Assembly (NCBI GenBank): GCA_021307315.1
Contig: JAJSPD010000199.1
Span: 1 to 23,896, forward strand
Direction of reading: 5' to 3'
Length of the DNA stretch: 23,896 nucleotides
DNA from: Bisporella sp. PMI_857
Lineage: Eukaryota; Ascomycota; Leotiomycetes; Helotiales; Helotiaceae
The notes below the pieces were generated by a model. The model worked only from the letters and a program-made list of their open reading frames with translations. It was not told the origin of the DNA and made no database searches. Positions 10,690-21,240 of the stretch are shown here, one piece after another. Position 1 is the stretch's first letter. Every line of letters begins with the position of its first letter. Made by a program: the position numbers and the translations under genes.

Positions 10690-11365
10690 GTTATTTAATT
10701 ATAAAAAGAATCAAGTTAATTAAATAAGTGGTTATTATATAATATTTTAAAAAAAAACCATAAAAAAAAACCAATTCGCTGGTAAGGCTGAAATATTCAT
10801 CAGACGAGTAGTAAGTTGGACTTTCTACTATTCCACTCCATAAATAAATGTTAACCCAGGGTTTTTAGTCTTGGTGGCTCTTGAAGCATTTTAACTGGTT
10901 ATAAGCCCTCAGGAATACCCTTGATAGGTCCAGAATGTAAGCCCCTAGCGATCTTCGAATTCGAGGAGATTCTATTCGCCACACCCCCTGGTTTCCTCCA
11001 TACAGAACACCCCGGTTAACATTCCTTTATTTGTTGTGTTTGGGGGGGGGGGATAGTAGTATGTACTGTACCTATAACAAATTAAAGGGCCAGAAGTTAC
11101 TTGCTAGTTTCAACCTAGCATATTACTGTATCCCTAGTTGACAAAAAGCATAATACGACCCCTCACAGAAAGTGGTGGAACTGCATAGTGGAGCTCCTGC
11201 TTGCACTGTCAGTGTGCCTTACAACCAATACACAACGCGATTGTGGGTCAATGAAAACGAAGTCAGATGCGGCTTGCACTCCCCAGCCAATAAAACCGTG
11301 TTAAAAGCAATCCGGTTGGTGCTTTGTTCTCTTCATTATTCTACACATGTAGTCCTAGTCGGAGT
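10690..11365. other. AT-rich flank and SDR upstream region
   Basis: After the transposase relic come AT-rich sequence with A8-9 runs (10749-10772) and an 11-base G run at 11042-11052. I see no gene here. The open frame at 11172-11375 shows no family signal. Confidence 0.45.
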
Positions 11366-11366
11366 T

Positions 11367-11409
11367 GCGGGGTAAGGTATGAATAGTATAAATACCACTA
11401 TTACCCCGC
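11367..11409 (+). promoter_or_regulatory. TATA box inside a GCGGGGTAA inverted repeat, upstream of the SDR
   Basis: TATAAATA at 11387-11394 lies about 155 bases before the SDR start. It sits in the loop of a perfect 9 bp inverted pair, GCGGGGTAA (11367-11375) and TTACCCCGC (11401-11409), with a further GGTAT/ATACC pair inside. The spacing suits a fungal core promoter. The flanking symmetry could be a dimeric regulator site, which is inference. Confidence 0.45.
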
Positions 11410-11547
11410 TACAAAGGAGGAGAGATTTCTACCTTTAATTGATTCTTACTACACAAGTTGTTCTTGTTATAGTTATTCTAATCTACTCATATTATAGCCG
11501 ACCAGAAGTGGCCAAAATCCATATCTACTTTTCGAGATTCTACATTG

Positions 11548-12491
11548 ATGCCTTACCGAAATACCGAGGCAGAAAATAGCGCGGCTGCAGACTCTTCGTT
11601 ATGGGCTGAAAGAATTGTACTGGTTATAGGTGCTGCCACCGGGATGGGTCAAGCAGTCGTCACAGCTTTCGCCGCAGCCGGGGCACATCGTATCGCTCTT
11701 GTGGACAGTGGTGACACGTCTGTCACTCAAGATCGAGCGCTTCAAGCGGCGGCTGCAAACCATTTAGCGCCTCCTGATTTGCTCATCCTCCACCTGCAAC
11801 GTGAAGACTCGGCAAGTTTGGAGGAAAGAGTCGAGGAGGTCAGTCGCAAATGGGGACATGTTGACTTCATTATAAATCACGCAGATCATCGGTTTTTTTT
11901 CGTGGAACATCGGGTCATTGCAGACAAGTGGGGGAAGTGTTTTGAATCTGGCTTCAAGAATGGCTATGCCCTTATTAATGCATTTCTCCCTCTGCTGCTT
12001 GTAGGGTCTGAGAAGACACTCATCAACATAATTCCTGCCAGCTCTCCTGTTTTAAAGCCAGGGGTAGGTGCTAATATAATCGTTGAGATGGCCAACAGGC
12101 AGATGGCTGACTGCTTGATGGTTGATCATGGACATGAGGGTCTATTGGCTTATTCCATACACTCGTCTAGAACCCCCACGAAGGGCATACCGCACCCTGC
12201 AAATCAAGGTACGTTGGCTTGTCATAGGGACCTCAAAAATCCATTAACGTCGAACTCTTAGATCACCTGAACCAATTGGAACCAGATGGCAATGCCATCG
12301 TTTATTTGACTACCAAAAGACGCGAATGGCTAGCTGGTCGACATATCTCTAGCACGCAGAATGCGCGAGAACTCGTAGCTCACAAGGATGTGATTGTTCG
12401 AGATGATCTTCTGAAGTACAAATCTTCGCTCACATTCGAATTACCACCTGCGCAGGTATCGAGAGGTCGAGTTTCCAGAAGCAGTTATTAA
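11548..12491 (+). CDS. Short-chain dehydrogenase/reductase with altered active site
   Basis: This is a cytosolic NAD(P)-binding Rossmann protein, about 296 aa. Exons are 11548-12208 and 12262-12491. The intron 12209-12261 has donor GTACGT, branch ATTAAC and acceptor TTAG, and it removes a frame change. The cofactor motif is GAATGMG at residues ~28-34, and an acid after strand 2 (LVDSG, ~52) suggests NAD use. The NNAG motif is NHAD (~110-113). C-terminal landmarks LLAYSIH, REWLAGRHIS and DLLKYK place it in a fungal SDR group near meroterpenoid and polyketide clusters. Where that group has YxxxK before the MVDHGHEGLLAYSIH segment, this protein has NIIVE, so the catalytic Tyr and Lys seem to be Asn176 and Glu180. 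The ordinary Ser pair is also not clear (INIIPASS). It may be a non-catalytic binding protein or a gene in early decay. The last ~20 residues look unlike the family and may hide a further splice. Confidence 0.75.
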
Positions 12492-13116
12492 TGAAGCTTT
12501 TCGCGATAATTTTCAGCATGAGAAACGGCCATACCCGGATATTTCAGCATATAACTTGAAGTTCATTGTTGTTAGATGAGAAATTGGTACTTGATAAGAT
12601 TTACCAATAGAATAGCTACTAGCCTCCTATGGTCAATGTCATGGTCCATGCTGACCTGTTAGAGCTTTGAGGGCGTACCTTGCCATATCCTGACAGTACC
12701 GACTCACAAAGCCGTTAAGGACTCCCTTTGAACAATTTTCTACGTCGCTCTTAAATTTTTTGTATAATAATATCTTATTCTGTCTTCTTGTATTATAATA
12801 TTCAAACTATATTTCCACTTTATCCTTTTATAAAATAGAATAAAACAGGCTTTAAAACTTCTTTTATACTATCGTGTTGTAGCCTCTAAGGTCTTAGGTT
12901 GTCGCAGTGTCTAGCTATCTCTACTACACTATTAGTCAGAAATAGATGACTAAAGATCGAAACAAAATCGAGCGCAAAAGCTAGGCTACATAACCCGTAA
13001 AGGTGCAGAGGACACAGAATAGGACAGACACCTTGGGGGTTGATGTGTATGTGTATGTCTATAGCTCAAGCTAATCTACAGATGGGAGAGAAAAGTTAGG
13101 CTGACTAGCTAGCCCC
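12492..13116. other. Intergenic region between convergent SDR and monooxygenase genes
   Basis: The two genes point toward each other, so both 3' ends and their polyadenylation signals should lie here. The AT-rich block at 12745-12870, with several AATAAT and AAATAGAATAAAA-like words, is a likely site. No gene is seen. Confidence 0.45.
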
Positions 13117-15781
13117 CTACACAGCCACTTTCCATGATGCTAACAATTCTTCCCTATACGCCCAGGCGGCAATCAACGCTGTTCCCGGACTCAAAACAGC
13201 CGCGATACCGATAAATGCCAATACAAGTGGAACCCAACCAATAGTCAACCTCCCGACTGCCTTTAGATCCCTGAAATTGAGCACAACGAGATAGATCATG
13301 GGAAGGCGCTGCGCCAGTATATCGATCTGTAACCAAGCAGCCCATAAATCGCCCATTGTAGCAAAGTTTCCAAGGCGAGTCCAAAACGACACTCCATAGT
13401 ATATCGAAATAGGGTAAAATCTTAGAGCCGTATACCAGTAGGCCATTGTAGATGTTAAGCCGCAAACAGCGTAAAACACTCGGAGGTATCCTATATCCGC
13501 GGAAGGCCTGTCTACAAAAGACATTTTAGATCGAGGGACAAAAGATGCAATTAGCATCTGGAGTGCGGGCACTATCATGGGAAAGAACTGCCATGCTGTA
13601 GTGAAGCTCACAAAGTATGGTAAACTAATACTGGGCGCATAGAGCAACAGGTACGCTGTCGGCAATGTAAAGCCAATAATAATTGCTGGCAGAAGTGCTT
13701 GAGCGCTAGCTGTCGGAACATGTCGTAAATCCAGAGCTCTATAGTTCGTGATAGGATTCTGCAGATAGTGAAAAAAGCAGTAAAGTGGTATGCCAGAACC
13801 ACTGCCTCGAAATTTTACCATCCAGACGAATAGTGAGAAACTAAACTGTTAGATCATGGATAAGAACTTTAGGCGGGAAGCGTACATTTGTGCAAAAGAC
13901 ATCATATTTCCTCTCCTCCGGCTTTCAACCATCCAAATGCCCAATATTGCGTTGAAATCGAACCAGAAAGCAAGTGCCCGCGCACGTGCAAGTTCGTGAG
14001 TAAGCATACTCATATAGAACTCAACAACCGTTTCTAGCTCAGTAGAAATTACTCGAGGCAGCGGTAGCCAATACATGAGCGAGTTAGAAGGGAATTTATA
14101 GCCCCACGGACTCGCCGCCAAGAGTCCTCCGGCGTCCCCTTCATAGCTTTGGGCACTGCGTTTGTCTGCAATTATCTGGCGGCACTGCCCACTAAGAAAA
14201 AAGAACCAAAAACATACAAGCAGTACCGGAGATGCCCTCAAGGCTCGAAGGATAGTACGCTCCGCCTTAGGTCGGTACATATTCCCTCTCTTTACCAGTC
14301 TCCCTAGGGGAAGGTAGTTCAAGGACGTGGACCCAATCGCTGTGTCAGATAAGTGATTGACCAGAATGTCTGGGAAGTTTGGGATGACATATTTGGCCGC
14401 GACCTCGTCGAGTACTGTATTCAGACATTCATTGCGTAATATTAGTTGAGACTCCTCATGAAAAACTTTAGCGCGTGAATATCGGGTTTTCTGGAACTTC
14501 TGGAGACCATGTTCAAGCGAAGCTGTATCAAGCTTCTGATTTGAACCATTTTCGACAAGTTGGTGAAGAACATTTGACAATTCAGCACAGTCTTCCATAG
14601 CATTATTCCCGCTTTGGCCAGAAGTAGGGGCAGTCTAAGATAAGGTATAAGTAAGTTGTCTGTAGGTTGTTGGGAACTAGTGTATATTACATACCTTGCG
14701 TATTGCATCTCCTACGCAGACAATTCGATTCCACGTCCATCTCTCAGCTAGATACTCTTCTTGAGGAGCTAAACCAGATACAATACGATTGTCCCACACG
14801 TCTCGGAATAGTACGCGCTCAGTAATTGAGAAGTCAAGGTACTGCTGAACCATAGATTCGGCGTCCTTTTGGGTATATCGTGGGATATTCGGCGCATACC
14901 ACTTTCTCTCTAGCTTCTCAAATATGAACCAACCAAATCTCCCACGTGAGCATGGAACGATGAGGAAACAGAAGTTCTTGTTTACGACAGACTGGTCCGG
15001 ATCGTGGGAAAGCCCTGGAATTGGCTTAGATATACCAAAAAGCAGCCTGTATTCTGCTACCATCACTATATAGGTAAATCGACGTAAGTACACATCAAAG
15101 TTAGGTGTTAAAGTTGCTCTAATAATAATACTTACCCTTATCTTTAACACTAAATGCGTCTGGGGCAATAGCGCTGGCATGCCGCCACATTTCTGCGCGA
15201 ATTGTGCTATGGATGCCGTCTGCTCCAACAACAATATCCCCCTTGAAGCAGGTACCGTTATCACAGTATACCGAGACGCCTTGCGGAGAAAGTTCGACAT
15301 TTGCCACACGGTGATTAGTCAGAATCTTGTCCTTCTGCGGAAAGCGTTTGAAAAGTACTGTGATCAATTCATGGCGTGTCGTAGCAAATAGAGAATAGCC
15401 TGTACTACGATCACTTAGTATTCCATTAAGAATGTAACTGACGATAACAACAAAGCCGTCGCTTTCTACCGCTTACCGTTTCTGAACCAGTCGCAAGTGA
15501 TCATCCATATGCCCTAGGAGTTTCGCATTGAGTCCGATTCGAAACTCAATTTCTTCTCTACGACACGAGTTTTCCTCGACCGACTCCTGTAAACCCAATT
15601 GGTCCAGAATCAGAGCACCATTTGCGCCTATGCCGATCGTTGCGCCAACTTCCTTCTCAATACTTTCATGTTTCTCGAGAATAACAAAATCTATCCCAGC
15701 CTTGTGCAAACAATGTCCTAATGTAAGCCCTGAAACCGATGACCCAACAATAACGACTCGGAAGCCCTTGGGGTTCTCCAT
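13117..15781 (-). CDS. PaxM-like FAD-dependent monooxygenase with C-terminal multi-helix membrane domain
   Basis: This is an intact five-exon gene, about 805 aa. Exons are 15477-15781, 15136-15404, 14695-15065, 13886-14634 and 13117-13840. Introns (72, 70, 60 and 45 nt) have GTAAGC, GTAAGT, GTATGT and GTACGC donors, and the last intron removes an in-frame TAA. Residues 1-440 form a class A flavin monooxygenase of the kind that epoxidises prenyl chains in fungal indole-diterpene and meroterpenoid pathways. It shows VVIVGSSVSG at 9-18, ribose-binding E36, and the DG motif DIVVGADGIHS at 158-168. The GD region is GDAIRKTAPTSGQSGNNAMED at 310-330; the family usually has His where R314 lies and GQG where GQS lies. 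From ~448 the chain is strongly hydrophobic, with perhaps seven or eight helices (for example near 450-464, 535-551, 605-625, 632-655, 675-695 and 745-775). The protein should be membrane-bound. A fused cyclase or anchor role is possible; the product is unknown. Confidence 0.85.
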
Positions 15782-15869
15782 AATTGGCTGGTTCTGAGAT
15801 ATTTTGAAAGAAGCACGGAGAAGCGAGAACAGCGCGTGATATTTTAGAACGACTTGGTTATGAGGTTGA

Positions 15870-15876
15870 TTTTATA
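15870..15876 (-). promoter_or_regulatory. TATA box of the monooxygenase gene
   Basis: On the minus strand this reads TATAAAA, in the context CTTTATAAAATC, about 90 bases upstream of the ATG at 15781. Distance and orientation fit a fungal core promoter for this gene. Confidence 0.5.
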
Positions 15877-15881
15877 AAGCA

Positions 15882-17315
15882 GAGCTGTGGTGAGAACATG
15901 ACAAATAGCATGTCACTAGCGCACCGGAGAAGGGAATAAACATACATTCCCTCTACTAGAATCGAACCACTAAGTTCTCGGGATGCGAAGCTTTTTCCCC
16001 GACCGAGGTCACACTTCTTTATTTACTATTTTCCTATGCAGCTATCGAATGCTTAGCCAAAACAGGTAGTATAATATTGAATCATTTTTTGATTTATAAT
16101 AATTGCTGGTACAGTACTAGTCATGCTAGTTTATAATGGAACTAGTCAAGGTGTTGTTGAAGGTAATTGAGACCAGTTGAGTTCCTAGCTAATTAATTGG
16201 TTGAGTTATTGACACCGGAGTAAGTTGGTTGCCCGGGAAAATAGTTGAGTAAATCCGACGAGCATAGATGTTTGTCCACATATCCGTATCGTACCGGGAG
16301 AAAAAAAGAACCCCCTTGTTAGTACTCAATATACCACGATCATAAGCGATGGTGTTTTACAGGGACTCTTTCTCGCCCATAAATAATACCGAGTATTGTA
16401 TATCTCCGAAAGAACTACCGGGGTTATATCACATTGAGCCGGATTGATGCCTTCGGCAAACTTTAACGAGACCTCAATCCGATAGGATGCGATCTCGGAA
16501 ATGATAAACACCCGTTGAATCATTTAGGGTTAGCCTCTACAGAGCGACAAGCTTTGCGCCTCTCCCGCTCCAGGCCCTGACTAACGCTGTTTACGTGTTC
16601 GTAGATCAGGTATAAAAAGCTCGTCGCCGCATGCCTATCTATTTACTAAGCAGGCTTATCTAAGAACATCGTGTATACGCTCACAGCCTTTAATACTAGA
16701 GCACCTAAAGCCAAGACCCTCAGGGTAGAATATCAAGGCTAACTCGGCTATATTTGCAACAAGCCTTGTAGACATAGACCTGTCACATTTCAAGCTCTCC
16801 CTGACTGAGGCCAGGTGTGCCCTCATTAGCTTAGGTGCTCCTCTAGCACATGGTCCGAGCACCAGGAGTATATCTTCCAGCTCTGTACGTAGTTCTAAAT
16901 ACATGTCTTCAGAACTTGACCTCACTGCCGGCTTCTATGGCTAACTATGACTACCTCCAGGCGCTGGTGGGACATACGTATATCGCGGCAAATGATAGCA
17001 TACGAAATATTAAGTTGAACTTGAATGATGGGATAATATTCATGTAGTTTAGAAAAGTAAAATCATATTCATTCTTATTAATTTTGGATATCAATTGACA
17101 TTGCAAGAATATTTTACAATAGTAGGTACTGTTGGGAGCTTGGTGAGTAGGCCCTTTATTAAAAACGGGTACTGTATATCTACTCTATTGCTTTATGCCG
17201 TACGAACCCTCCAGGCCCATATCAGACAGGAGCGAGCCGTCATTTGCGTAGATAATGACGGGAATAGGGGTTACAGCAGATACTAGCCCGTTTATGGATG
17301 CATATATAGCACGGC
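15882..17315. other. Unassigned DNA between the monooxygenase promoter and the exporter 3' end
   Basis: The first few hundred bases are probably upstream regulatory DNA of the minus-strand monooxygenase. An 89-codon minus-strand frame at 16656-16925 has a plausible start (MRSSSEDMYLELRTELEDIL) and a mixed helical composition, but I recognise no domain and see no splice partners. The remainder shows nothing that can be supported as a gene. Confidence 0.4.
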
Positions 17316-19141
17316 TCATGGCAGTTTGGGAGCGAATTTGCTCATTGCCCGGAGTCTACCTCCATATAAGAAAAACAAGAATGGTGCCGGCATCATGGCC
17401 AGGGAAAGGAAACCGAGGAGGGAGGAGGCCCACTATATACATGAGATTGTCAGCAGATGCAGCCAGGGGATGAGTTAAAAGTGCATGCTTACGTTTACGC
17501 CCAGCTTATGATACATGGCTGTGGCGAACAGAGGGAACGCGCCGCCAACCATCGATCGCACAAATGTATTTGCTGAGAGGGCCGAATTTGCATACCATAG
17601 ATACACATCAACCTGGTAAGCCAACCCTGGTATGAAGATCAGGAAGAGGCCGCATCCGATACAGACGCCGGAGATGGCTTGCGGGACCCAAGTGATGTGT
17701 GGGTTGCTAGTCCAGCCGAACCAGAACAGGCCAATAGGCAGGAGGACAGCGCCGAACATCATCGGAACTAGCCTCTCCTCAGGGATAACCCGTCCGTGTT
17801 CCTTCCACTTCCGGGCGAAGCGTGTCCGGGTATTATACGTGAAAGCAGCCGTGGCGATTAGGACTCCGATCAGGAGTCCCAAGAGAGGAAGGGATACGAC
17901 GCCTCCATTCCAATGCCGCTCTTCCTGGAAAGAGACCGGGTAGGCCTCGAAGAAAAGGTACAAGATGCCGTAGATGTAGGAGGTGTATATAGTTATGAGG
18001 ACAAGGATCGGCTCCGTGAGAAGCATCTTAAACGGTCTAATTAAGTATACAGTCACCATCGTCCGGGGGTTCAGGGGCTGCTCATCGGCTTTTGAGTGGA
18101 ATGCCCAGTTCTTGGTCTCGTGGCGCAACTTCTGAGCCCGTAGCTGCAGGAGGCGGTCATGAGACGTCTCCGGGACGAACAAGAGCCCAAGAATCCCGAA
18201 AAACACGCCTCCGATTAGCGTGATCCAGGCGGTCCAGCGCCAACCAAGGTGGCTTTGGGTGATGAAACTCCTGTGCAAAAGGGTCAGCGAACGAAGGAAA
18301 AAAGTTATTACTTGACGGGGTTATACCCTATGATGGGGCCAGCGATGGGCCCAGTGAAAGTCGTCGTGGAGACTATGCTGACAGCTATCCCGCGATCAAC
18401 GGGGGTCCAGATATCCACATAGATGCCTCCTACGACGGCCAGTGGAGCGGAACCAAAAACGCCTGCGAGGAATCGACAAATTAGGACGGTGTGCAGGTTC
18501 TGTGCCACCGCGACGGGGATCTGCATTATCGTAAATACCGCGTACCCAATATAGAGTGGACGCTTCCGGCCAAAGGCCTCTGAGCCTGGGCCGAATATCT
18601 GGTAACGCCGTCAGCGAAGCCTTTAGTCAGTAGAGTTAGACGCATATATTAGCCAAGCTATGGGGAGTTTATACAGCAGGATACTTGGGGAAAGGGGGGA
18701 AACAAGACACAAAACACTACTTACGAGCGGCCCAAGCCCCCATCCCATGATGAATAAAGTTGTCCCCAAGGTCGACACCACAGGTGCGACGCCAAACTCC
18801 TCGGCCAGAGGAATGATCGCACTGCTGGAGATGGATGACGCAAACGTCACCATCCAAGTGTTGGCGGCCAAGATGATGGTCATGAGCCACCTCTTTCGAT
18901 AAGGCCAATTCAAGGGGTTTTCTGGGTCATTGGGTCCATCCCATTCAACGAGGTTGGGATCTTTGAGCGGTGGCTGCTCCGGAACGGTTGGTGGCGGGGT
19001 GGTTTGGTCTTCTACAACTTTGTCTTCTAGAGCAGCGTCATCACTGCCCTTCTCCAGGTCCACATTGGACGGGCGACTGCTGTTGGATTCACCGACATGA
19101 TGATGGGCTGAGTCCTGATCATTACCCACAACGGCGGCCAT
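17316..19141 (-). CDS. MFS multidrug or metabolite exporter, DHA1 family
   Basis: This is a plasma-membrane proton antiporter of the fungal 12-helix drug:H+ group, about 527 aa and intact. Exons are 18725-19141, 18327-18598, 17493-18270 and 17316-17432. The introns (126, 56 and 60 nt) all have good splice sites and each removes in-frame stops. The ATG at 19141 sits in an ideal context (CACCATGG). The first ~80 residues are a polar acidic cytosolic tail, followed by the family signature WDGPNDPENPLNWP. Motif A is GPGSEAFGRKRP in the loop between helices 2 and 3. The antiporter motif C is GPIAGPIIGS in helix 5; its usual final GG is GS. PETSHDRLL opens the central loop. The protein ends ...SKFAPKLP after the last helix. 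Next to oxidative tailoring genes it probably exports the pathway product or gives self-protection; a general drug pump is the alternative. Confidence 0.9.
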
Positions 19142-19800
19142 GGTGTCTGCTTTCCTCTGAAGCTATATTCACTGTCGTATGTAAGATTGGGGCAAATGAG
19201 AAAGAAAAAGCAAAGAAACAAGAGAGAAGAGTTGCACGCGCATTGGAATGACAATAGTCTGTCTACCCTTGCGACGAAATAACCCAGGGACGGGACAACA
19301 CACCTCGGCGCTACAAGCGGAGAGAGGGGCTTCGATAGAAGGCCGAGGCCACCTCGACGCGGGCCACGATGGGAAAGCGAAGCAAATGTTGCGAGATCGT
19401 AGAAGGAGGACGGGGAAAAGGGTGGCAACAAGTTGCGAGAGAAGGGCAGGCGCAGAGGCAACCGCAATGCAAGGCCTAGGACGAAGATGAAGAGAAAAGC
19501 AGCAGAAGTAGCCGTTACCGGAGCAAAGGGAAGGGGATCCAGACACCCTTATGAGGTAGACCCCCCATGCTGGGATAGAATGTAACCTTGCCGGGATCGA
19601 CCGCATTTGTCGGCTCGTTGTCACCTGATTTCCAACAAGCGTTTATTCGAGAAAGCGTAGTAATCAAGTTCGATGTGCTTTGTATGTGTCTCAATTTAAG
19701 GTTAAGAGATGCATTTGATATGCCACTCTTGAGAAGAATGACCTTAAGTGGAGCTTATACCGTGCACGGGCATGATGACCTTCCCGTTAGGTGGGCGTCG
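19142..19800 (-). promoter_or_regulatory. Upstream region of the exporter
   Basis: On the minus strand, 19195-19235 is a CT-rich tract close to the ATG, as in many fungal promoters. An acceptor-like ACGACAG near 19170 could end a 5' leader intron. This DNA is richer in GC than its surroundings, which explains several long overlapping open frames (for example 19169-19624 minus) that show no domain and are not called genes. Confidence 0.4.
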
Positions 19801-20055
19801 CTAAATTAGTATTAGCGCGAAGTGTTCCGAAGCGCTAGTCCTATTTTATTCATTACAAGTCCACTTGCCGGCTGCCCCCCATTAAAGGTCAAAGGTACTC
19901 CACCGCAGAGCCAGTTCTTGCCCTGCCACCGGTTCCGATATTCCTTTTCAATTTTCCCTTCCAATATTGCGCGAGATATTTCCTCGTGCCTAAGTCCCAC
20001 CCACGCAAGCTGACCGTATCAAGGTGACACCGCATGGCGACCAACCCCTAATTTT

Positions 20056-20302
20056 CGAATACGTACTCCGGGGTAATAGTTATTTCCTGTCCTCTTGCCG
20101 AATGTATGCTCCGGAGTAATAGTTATTTCTCGTCCTCTTACCGAATGTATTCTTCGGAGTAATAGTTACTTCCCGTCCTCTTATCCGAATATGTATTCCG
20201 AAATAATAGTTATTTCATATCCGTTTACCGAATATGTATTCCGTTACTTCTTATCCTTTTACCGAACGTATACTCCGAAGTAATAGTTATTTCCCGTCCT
20301 CC
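20056..20302. repeat. Minisatellite, ~43 bp unit, about six copies
   Basis: Units start with CGAAT or CGAAC at about 20056, 20099, 20142, 20186, 20229 and 20263. The conserved core is GTAATAGTTATTTCCCGTCC, followed by TCTTAC. The fifth copy is shortened to ~34 bp by loss of the AGTAATAG part. Divergence among copies is roughly 10-25% by eye. The open frame crossing it encodes only the repeat and is not a gene. C-rich sequence follows directly (20302-20337). Confidence 0.9.
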
Positions 20303-21041
20303 CACCCCCACCCACACTACCCTTAGCCCCCCCCCTCCAGTCAATTCGTTCTTCCCCACTTTGTATCCTTTGGCAGTTTAACTTGAAAAGGGATATCTCA
20401 GAGGATTCTATACGCTCCAACCACTATGCAGTGTATATACTGAAGGCTATCCCCACCACAATACAAAAGAGAAACCTTGCCAAAATAGAGTTATATGTTA
20501 ATAAAAAATTAAACAGGAGGTTTATAAGGCAGGCGTAGTTTCCTTAAGGAATGTTTTTATATTTTATTTTATTACGATCCTGCTTTGCAACTTTCTATAT
20601 ACTGTAAGTGACTGGCCACATCATCATCCTGGCCGCGATCCCTGTCACCACCGCTTTGTTTCAATTTTGATTTGCAATTGCTCAACCAACAACCCTAGAA
20701 ATAGCTAATAGGAAAAAAAGAATCCTTTTAGACATTCAGGCCTATCGACAAAGCCGATTTTCAAGCTTACGGGCCGCTGCAAATACGTACGGCGTTCCAC
20801 GATCGACAATAACATCGCAACTAAATGTAAGGTGCTGGAGTAGTGTGGCATAAATCAACTCATATTGATACGAAGACTAATCTCTACCCTCTCTACTACG
20901 TCCTGAGTCTCCTACTTATACCCCCGTACCCCTGGTGACTCCCCACGTGCCCATACATGCCAAGTATTAGGGCCTTTACCGAGCCACCCTCATTGGGCCC
21001 TTAGCATGTGACATCCTAGCAACTGACATTGCTCCCCTCTA

Positions 21042-21060
21042 GAACGTCGTCCCGACGTTC
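21042..21060. repeat. Perfect inverted repeat GAACGTCG-TCC-CGACGTTC
   Basis: Arms of 8 bp surround a 3 bp spacer. Two copies of GTGCTGCTATTGTAG follow at about 21060-21100, so the locus is locally repetitive. The function is unknown. Confidence 0.7.
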
Positions 21061-21222
21061 GTGCTGCTATTGTAGGCTTCGGGTGCTGCTATTGTAGCTT
21101 AATATTGTTGCCAGTTCGTAAGGTAGTCGAAGGTGCGTCGGTGAAGGCTCGTGGCAAATGAATAACTTGATTTCTAAATCAGAAACAGCGCAGCAAGGGC
21201 GAGGAGAAGGGTTCTGCATCTA

Positions 21223-21240
21223 GATCCAACATGTTGGATC
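21223..21240. repeat. Perfect 18 bp palindrome GATCCAACATGTTGGATC
   Basis: The 9 bp arms meet without a spacer. It lies in DNA without a gene, so a regulator site is only one possibility. Chance occurrence is unlikely but not excluded. Confidence 0.75.

Noticed and set aside
13849..13851. In-frame TAA that seems to split the monooxygenase gene in two
   Set aside because: It lies inside a 45 nt intron (13841-13885; GTACGC donor, TCTAAC branch, TTTAG acceptor) whose removal keeps the frame and gives a family-like junction.
15940..16010. tRNA-like sequence on the minus strand (GGTTCGATTCTAGTA)
   Set aside because: The T-loop motif is suggestive, but the T stem has a mismatch and no matching acceptor stem, D arm or anticodon arm could be folded.
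18660..18902. Open frames antisense to the exporter
   Set aside because: They mirror the coding strand of a well-supported MFS gene and have no domain of their own.
19027..19624. Long minus-strand frames upstream of the exporter
   Set aside because: They overlap the real first exon in another frame or lie in its GC-rich promoter, with low-complexity Ser/Leu/Pro composition and no domain.
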